Positions 58,217-64,000 of a DNA stretch of 64,000 nt are shown here, one piece after another. A program made the translations under genes and the position numbers. Positions within the stretch are counted from its first letter, which is position 1, and every line of letters starts with the position of its first letter. A model generated the notes under the pieces. It ran no database searches, had not been told where the DNA came from, and saw only the letters and a program-made list of their open reading frames with translations. The DNA lies in contig NZ_BMQN01000001.1 in NCBI RefSeq assembly GCF_014648135.1, forward strand, positions 992,001 to 1,056,000. The letters are read 5' to 3'. The DNA is from Deinococcus sedimenti (GTDB taxonomy: Bacteria; Deinococcota; Deinococci; Deinococcales; Deinococcaceae).

Positions 58217-58582
58217 ATGGGTTTCGTTCTTCGGCTGCTGGTCAGTGCTCTGGCCCTGTACCTCCTGACCCGCGTGTACGGCGGGGTGAGTTTCGCGCCG
58301 GGCGCGGACGTGCTGAGCGTCGTCATCGCGGCCCTGGTGATGGGGATCGTGAACGCACTGGTCCGGCCGGTGCTGCTGCTGCTGTCCCTGCCGGTGAACG
58401 TGCTGACGCTGGGGCTGTTCACACTGGTCGTGAACGGCGTGGTGCTGTGGCTGGTGGCGGCCGTGACCGCACTGGACGTGTCGGGGTTCGGGGCGGCGAT
58501 CATCGGCGCGGTGGTCCTGGCCGTGATCTCATGGGTGCTGGACGCCGTGGTGGGCGCGCTGGGTCTGGAGGACCGCAAGTGA
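58217..58582 (+). CDS. Phage-holin family IV / DUF360-type membrane protein
   Basis: A 121-residue, four-helix membrane protein. It shows FVLRLLVSALALYLLTRVYGGVSF (two short pieces), VVIAALVMGIVNALVRPVLL, LLSLPVNVLTLGLFTLVVNG, and VLDAVVGALG, which matches PF04020 (often labelled 'phage holin family' but common in ordinary chromosomes). Function unknown; not evidence of a prophage. The GTG of panC overlaps its stop. Confidence 0.85.
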   Translation: MGFVLRLLVSALALYLLTRVYGGVSFAPGADVLSVVIAALVMGIVNALVRPVLLLLSLPVNVLTLGLFTLVVNGVVLWLVAAVTALDVSGFGAAIIGAVVLAVISWVLDAVVGALGLEDRK

Positions 58583-59445
58583 CGGTGGTGCTGCCGCAGG
58601 TGCTGTCGTCGCCCGAGACGCTGCGGGCGCGTCTGGCGGGGCGGCGGGTGACGTTCGTGCCCACCATGGGGTACCTGCATGAGGGTCACGCGACCCTGAT
58701 CCGCGCGGCGCGCGAGGCGGCCGGGGACGGCCTGGTGGTGGTCAGCGTGTTCGTGAATCCCCTGCAGTTCGGTCCGAACGAGGACCTGAGCCGCTATCCG
58801 CGTGACCTGGACCGGGATCTGCGCGTGGCGGGCGAGGCGGGCGCGGACGTGGTCTTTCACCCTGACGTGGACACGATGTACCCGGCCGGGTTCAGTACCC
58901 GCGTTACGGTGGATGGCGTCAGCGAGGGCCTGGACGGCGCGGCCCGTCCCGGGCATTTCACGGGTGTGGCGACGGTCGTGCTGAAACTGTTGAACCTCGT
59001 GCGGCCCGACGCAGCGCTGTTCGGGGAGAAGGACTGGCAGCAGCTGGCCGTGATCCGCCGCATGGTCCGCGACCTGAACGTGGGCGTCGAGATCCGCGGG
59101 GTGCCCACGGTCCGCGCGGCGTCCGGTCTGGCCCTGAGCAGCCGCAACAGTTACCTGACGGGCGGGCAGCTGGAGCGCGCGGCGGTGCTGTCCCGCGCGC
59201 TGCGGGCCGTGCAGGCAGCGTTCGCGGTGGGCGAGCGGTCCACGGGTGCCCTGGAGGCAGCCGGGCGGGAGGTGCTGGCGCAGGAGCCGGACCTGAGCCT
59301 GGACTACCTGACGGTCGTGGATGGTGACATGCGGGCGCGGGAAATGGTGGACAATGACCCCATGAACCGCGTCTTGGTGGCGGCCCGGCTGTTCGGGGTG
59401 CGTCTGATCGACAACATGGCCCTCATCCATCCGGAGGCCCGATGA
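58579..59445 (+). CDS. panC: Pantothenate synthetase PanC
   Basis: A 288-residue enzyme joining pantoate and beta-alanine for coenzyme A. Motifs: VPTMGYLHEGHATLIRAAR (HxGH), VVSVFVNPLQFGPNED, FGEKDWQQLAVIRRMVRDL and SSRNSYL. Length is normal. GTG overlaps the upstream stop; its own stop overlaps the pilT ATG (ATGA). Confidence 0.96.
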   Translation: MTVVLPQVLSSPETLRARLAGRRVTFVPTMGYLHEGHATLIRAAREAAGDGLVVVSVFVNPLQFGPNEDLSRYPRDLDRDLRVAGEAGADVVFHPDVDTMYPAGFSTRVTVDGVSEGLDGAARPGHFTGVATVVLKLLNLVRPDAALFGEKDWQQLAVIRRMVRDLNVGVEIRGVPTVRAASGLALSSRNSYLTGGQLERAAVLSRALRAVQAAFAVGERSTGALEAAGREVLAQEPDLSLDYLTVVDGDMRAREMVDNDPMNRVLVAARLFGVRLIDNMALIHPEAR

Positions 59446-60518
59446 CCCTTGACGAACTGCTGCGCGAGATGGTGGGCCGCCGCGCCAGCGACGTTCACCT
59501 GCAGGCTGGCAGCCCCCCGATGGGCCGCATCGACGGGCATCTCGTGCCGTTCGGGACGCAGCCGCTGATGCCGCCCGACACGATGCTGCTGGCGCAGTCG
59601 CTGATGAACGCCGACCAGTGGGACGACTTCACGTACCGCAACGAACTGGACCTCGCGTACAGCGTGTCCGGCCTGGGCCGGTTCCGCTGCAACGTGTTCC
59701 GGCAGCGCGGCGCAGTCGGGATGGTCATGCGCATCGTGTCCGACACGATTCCTGGCTTCGAGGCGCTGGGCCTGCCTGCCGACGTCATGCGGGGGCTGGC
59801 GGACCATCCGCGCGGCCTGATTCTGGTGACGGGTCCCACGGGCTCCGGGAAGAGCACCACGCTCGCCAGCCTGATCGACCACATCAACCGCGCGTACGCG
59901 TACAACATCATCACCATCGAGGACCCGATCGAGATCCTGCACAAGAACAAGAAGAGCATCGTCGTGCAGCGCGAGGTCGGATCGGACACGCGGGACTTCC
60001 GGATCGCCCTGAAGTACGCCATGCGCCAGGATCCGGACGTGATCATGATTGGCGAGATGCGCGACAAGGAGACCGTCGAGGCCGCCCTGAGCGCCGCGCA
60101 GACCGGTCACCTGGTGGTCAGTACGTTGCACACGCAGGACGCGGTGCGCAGCGTGAACCGCATCATCGACTTTTTCCCGCCCTTCGAGCGCGAGCAGGTG
60201 CGCCTGCAACTGGCCGAATCCCTCGTCGGGATCGTCAGCCAGCGCCTGCTGCGCCGCGCCGACGGCGTGGGGCGCGTCCTGGCGCTGGAGGTGCTGCAGA
60301 ACACGCCGCTGATCCAGGAGTACATCAAGGACGAGGACAAGACCCCGCTGATCAAGGACGCGCTGATCGAGGACAACATCCGCGGGATGCACACCTTCGA
60401 TCAGCACCTGGTGCAGCTGTACCGCAACACGCTGATCACCATGGAGGAGGCGCTGAGTGCGGCGACCAGTCCACACGAACTGAAACTGATGGTGACCCGG
60501 AGCGGCATCAGCTTCTGA
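59442..60518 (+). CDS. pilT: PilT-family twitching motility ATPase
   Basis: A 358-residue secretion ATPase for type IV pilus retraction (PilT/PilU). Walker A GPTGSGKST at residues ~131-139, the Asp box ITIEDPIEILHKNKKS, Walker B DPDVIMIGEMRDKETVEAAL, the His box GHLVVSTLHTQDA. N-terminal RRASDVHLQAGSPPMGRIDG is standard. No pilin or other pil gene is adjacent. ATG overlaps the panC stop. A terminator follows. Confidence 0.93.
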   Translation: MTLDELLREMVGRRASDVHLQAGSPPMGRIDGHLVPFGTQPLMPPDTMLLAQSLMNADQWDDFTYRNELDLAYSVSGLGRFRCNVFRQRGAVGMVMRIVSDTIPGFEALGLPADVMRGLADHPRGLILVTGPTGSGKSTTLASLIDHINRAYAYNIITIEDPIEILHKNKKSIVVQREVGSDTRDFRIALKYAMRQDPDVIMIGEMRDKETVEAALSAAQTGHLVVSTLHTQDAVRSVNRIIDFFPPFEREQVRLQLAESLVGIVSQRLLRRADGVGRVLALEVLQNTPLIQEYIKDEDKTPLIKDALIEDNIRGMHTFDQHLVQLYRNTLITMEEALSAATSPHELKLMVTRSGISF

Positions 60519-60527
60519 CCACCCGCA

Positions 60528-60552
60528 GGCCCCCTCCGTGAGGGGGTCTTTC
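60528..60552 (+). terminator. Terminator after pilT
   Basis: CCCCCTC pairs with GAGGGGG (7 bp, 3-nt loop), then TCTTTCGTTG. Confidence 0.8.
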
Positions 60553-60591
60553 GTTGTCTGGGTGGGCGTGCGTGGAGGTTCGGGAGCGTGG

Positions 60592-60597
60592 TATGCT
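60592..60597 (+). promoter_or_regulatory. -10 box of the MsmX/UgpC-type ATPase gene
   Basis: TATGCT, implying a leader of about 120 nt before the ATG at 60727; no good -35 found. Confidence 0.4.
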
Positions 60598-60726
60598 GCG
60601 CGGGTCAGCGCGGCATCAACGGACACCTGGGCTTCATTCACGTACCCCGGTTACCCGACCCGCCCACACCGTCCGGTGAGGGGCCCATTCGCGGGTAAGA
60701 GCAGGGGCGATAAAGGTAGGCACGTC

Positions 60727-61899
<1,173 letters not shown>

Positions 61900-62033
61900 C
61901 GGCAGAATTCAGCGGTCGTGAGGGGTTCCCTCACGACCGCTGAATCGGGTGGAGCGAGTCTCTGAAAAAGGCGCGGCTGGAAGTGAAGTTGAGGGTCATG
62001 TTGTCGGCCACTCAACGGAACTGGATACCGCTG
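61900..62033 (+). repeat. Dispersed two-hairpin intergenic repeat, copy D
   Basis: Begins CGGCAGAATT right after the ATPase stop. Its 5' hairpin is a perfect 18-bp stem with a GTT loop (61907-61945). The conserved core (61973-62031) has outer GCGG/ACCGC and inner TTGAG/CTCAA pairs and the GGAACTGGATACCGC end. GGAGCGAG is shared with copy A. Confidence 0.88.
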
Positions 62034-62052
62034 TGAATCCAGGTGTCCCTCG

Positions 62053-62088
62053 GGGCCAGCTCTCCCGTCACCGGGGGCTGGCCCTTTT
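62053..62088 (+). terminator. Rho-independent terminator after the ATPase gene and repeat D
   Basis: GGGCCAGC pairs with GCTGGCCC (8 bp), followed by TTTT. Confidence 0.85.
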
Positions 62089-62119
62089 GCGTGTAGGGCG
62101 CGTCACGGCTGACTTGCGG

Positions 62120-62125
62120 TAGAAT
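62120..62125 (+). promoter_or_regulatory. -10 box of the amino-acid binding protein gene
   Basis: TAGAAT about 75 nt upstream of the ATG; no -35 at 17 nt. It lies between the terminator and the SD (AAGGAG). Confidence 0.5.
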
Positions 62126-62199
62126 CGCCGCACCCCACACAGGTCCGGTGCGCTGCCTTCCGCGCGGCGCCGCCGGTACCGTCTCCCCAAGGAGCATTC

Positions 62200-62952
<753 letters not shown>

Positions 62953-62966
62953 GGGACCCGTGAACG

Positions 62967-62998
62967 CGCCCCGACCGGATTCTGGTCGGGGCGTTCTG
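62967..62998 (+). terminator. Hairpin between binding protein and permease genes
   Basis: CGCCCCGACC pairs with GGTCGGGGCG (10 bp, 7-nt loop), followed by TTCTGC. Partial termination would leave more binding protein than permease mRNA, as is common. Confidence 0.8.
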
Positions 62999-63122
62999 CT
63001 GCGGCCGTTCTGCTGCGGCGCGGGTCAGGCAGCCTTCCCAGACGGCGGGCGAAGTGTGGCATTATCCATCAAATGCAACCCGGTTCCCCTTCCGTGCCTG
63101 CTCCTCTCTGCCGGAGGAGCCC

Positions 63123-63920
63123 ATGACCGCCAAGTCTGTTCCTCCGCGCGCCTCGCAGCCCCTCGGGTTGGGTGCACTGCTGCTGTGGCTGGGTGGCGCA
63201 GCGGCCGCGTTCCTGGCGCTGTTCTGGCTGATCACCGTGATCCTGCGCCAGATGCCCGAACCGATCGGCCCCCGCGCCGACCTGTTCGTAGACGGAGCGC
63301 GGATGACCCTGCAACTGACCCTGGTGGCGGGCGTGATCGGCCTGATCGTGGGGACCGTGGCGGGCATCCAGAAGACCAGTGCGCTGTGGTGGGTGCGCGC
63401 CCCGGCCAGCGTGTTCATCTGGCTGGTGCGCGGCACGCCGCTGCTGGTGCAGATCCTGTTCGTGTACAACGCCCTGCCGCCCATCCTGAAGAGCATCGGC
63501 ATTGACGTGCAGCTGAACGAGTTCTGGTCGGCCGTGATCGCGCTGGCCCTGAACGTCGGCGCGTACAACGCGGAGGTGATCCGCGCGGGCATCCTGGCGG
63601 TGCCGCGTGGGCAGACCGAGGCGGCGCGCAGTCTGGGCCTCAGCGGGCCGAAGACGATGACGACCGTGGTCCTGCCGCAGGCGCTGCGGATCGTGGTGCC
63701 GCCGCTGGTGAACAACCTCGTGGCGCTGCTGAAGGACTCCTCGCTGGCCAGCACCATCGCGCTGCTGGAACTGTCCCTGGCGGGCTCGCGCGTCAGCAGT
63801 GAGACGTTCATGCCCATCCCGGTGCTGACGACCATCGCGGCCGTTTACCTGGCGCTGACGACCGTGATGACGTTCTTCACGGATCAGCTGGAACGCCGCC
63901 TGAAGATCGCCTCGCGCTGA
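63123..63920 (+). CDS. Amino-acid ABC transporter permease (HisM/GlnP type)
   Basis: A 265-residue polar-amino-acid permease. Helices include LGALLLWLGGAAAAFLALFW, MTLQLTLVAGVIGLIVGTVA and VVLPQALRIVVPPLVNNLVA; the EAA-type loop is EAARSLGLSGPKTMTTVVLP. FIWLVRGTPLLVQILF is the family signature. GGAGGAG precedes the ATG at 63123; the upstream in-frame extension would lack that signal. It pairs with the binding protein upstream. Confidence 0.93.
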   Translation: MTAKSVPPRASQPLGLGALLLWLGGAAAAFLALFWLITVILRQMPEPIGPRADLFVDGARMTLQLTLVAGVIGLIVGTVAGIQKTSALWWVRAPASVFIWLVRGTPLLVQILFVYNALPPILKSIGIDVQLNEFWSAVIALALNVGAYNAEVIRAGILAVPRGQTEAARSLGLSGPKTMTTVVLPQALRIVVPPLVNNLVALLKDSSLASTIALLELSLAGSRVSSETFMPIPVLTTIAAVYLALTTVMTFFTDQLERRLKIASR

Positions 63921-63934
63921 GTGGGGAATACAGG

Positions 63935-63970
63935 GAGGCGCCCCCGGTGATCGGGTGGCGCCTCTCCCCT
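63935..63970 (+). terminator. Hairpin after the amino-acid permease gene
   Basis: GAGGCGCC pairs with GGCGCCTC (8 bp, 14-nt loop), then TCCCCTGCC. No T-run; no gene follows within the window. Confidence 0.55.
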
Positions 63971-64000
63971 GCCTGGGGCCGTCCGGGCATGAGAAGAGGC

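Noticed and set aside
58217..58582. Prophage marker, because of the 'phage holin family' name
   Set aside because: The family is common in ordinary chromosomes; the gene is in an operon with panC and pilT and no phage genes are nearby.

Overview
The window looks like a stretch of Deinococcus chromosome. It is very GC-rich, genes are densely packed on both strands with many 1-8 bp start/stop overlaps, and many genes begin 6-8 nt after a TAnnnT -10 box, the leaderless arrangement common in Deinococcus. Supporting content is a bacillithiol enzyme (bshA), a FemX-like peptidoglycan bridge enzyme, an E. coli-type isocitrate dehydrogenase, an MsmX/UgpC-type ABC ATPase and a small dispersed non-coding repeat. 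I see no phage, insertion sequence, CRISPR array or resistance island. This is core and lightly accessory chromosome.

Layout. 1-5.7 kb: ECF sigma factor with a downstream anti-sigma factor (cut by the left edge), tatA, an RluD-type pseudouridine synthase, a DEAD-box helicase with an RGG tail, a membrane protein and a phosphoesterase. 5.7-9.5 kb: a MerR-controlled operon (merR, membrane protein, aldo/keto reductase), a second phosphoesterase, tRNA-Pro(CGG) and an exported TPR protein. 9.5-13.8 kb: a 955-residue NTPase/TPR protein, two small unknown proteins and a DJ-1-like protein. 13.8-17.5 kb: a minus-strand operon of two sugar ABC permeases, a Nudix hydrolase and a FAD oxidoreductase, with no binding protein or ATPase. 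17.5-23.9 kb: small hydrophilic protein, icd, msrA, a helical protein, an SpoU-type methyltransferase, a YchJ-type protein and an SPFH protein pair. 24-30.7 kb: pseudo-receiver/DUF4388/roadblock protein, bshA behind a tiny leader ORF, a GH13 glucosidase, two unknowns and a gamma-carbonic-anhydrase-like protein. 30.9-39.7 kb: cold shock protein, DUF898 plus M48 protease, ROK kinase, proline-catabolic aldehyde dehydrogenase, DUF4180, tandem DinB-like proteins, class III aminotransferase and OsmC. 39.7-45.2 kb: aroE coupled to a CHASE/PAS/GAF histidine kinase and a receiver-kinase hybrid. 45.4-50.9 kb: phoH, ybeY, dgkA, GNAT, an unknown, femX and an exported prolyl isomerase. 51.2-64 kb: wecB/wecA-like pair, beta-propeller protein, glgC, miaA, Hsp20, a small membrane protein with panC and pilT, an ABC ATPase, and an amino-acid ABC binding protein and permease.

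How it fits together. The shared-type ATPase near 60.7 kb could power the ATPase-less sugar permeases near 16-17 kb. glgC and the GH13 enzyme fit glycogen/maltodextrin turnover. phoH-ybeY-dgkA is a common bacterial neighbourhood. wecA/wecB and femX serve the cell envelope.

The most interesting non-gene signals are: four copies of a two-hairpin intergenic repeat with covarying stems; a textbook 19-bp-spacer MerR promoter on a leaderless transcript; a 16-codon leaderless ORF coupled to bshA; an internal ribosome-binding site that could release a free roadblock domain; a long hairpin in the GH13 leader; and a nested three-stem element upstream of the aldehyde dehydrogenase.
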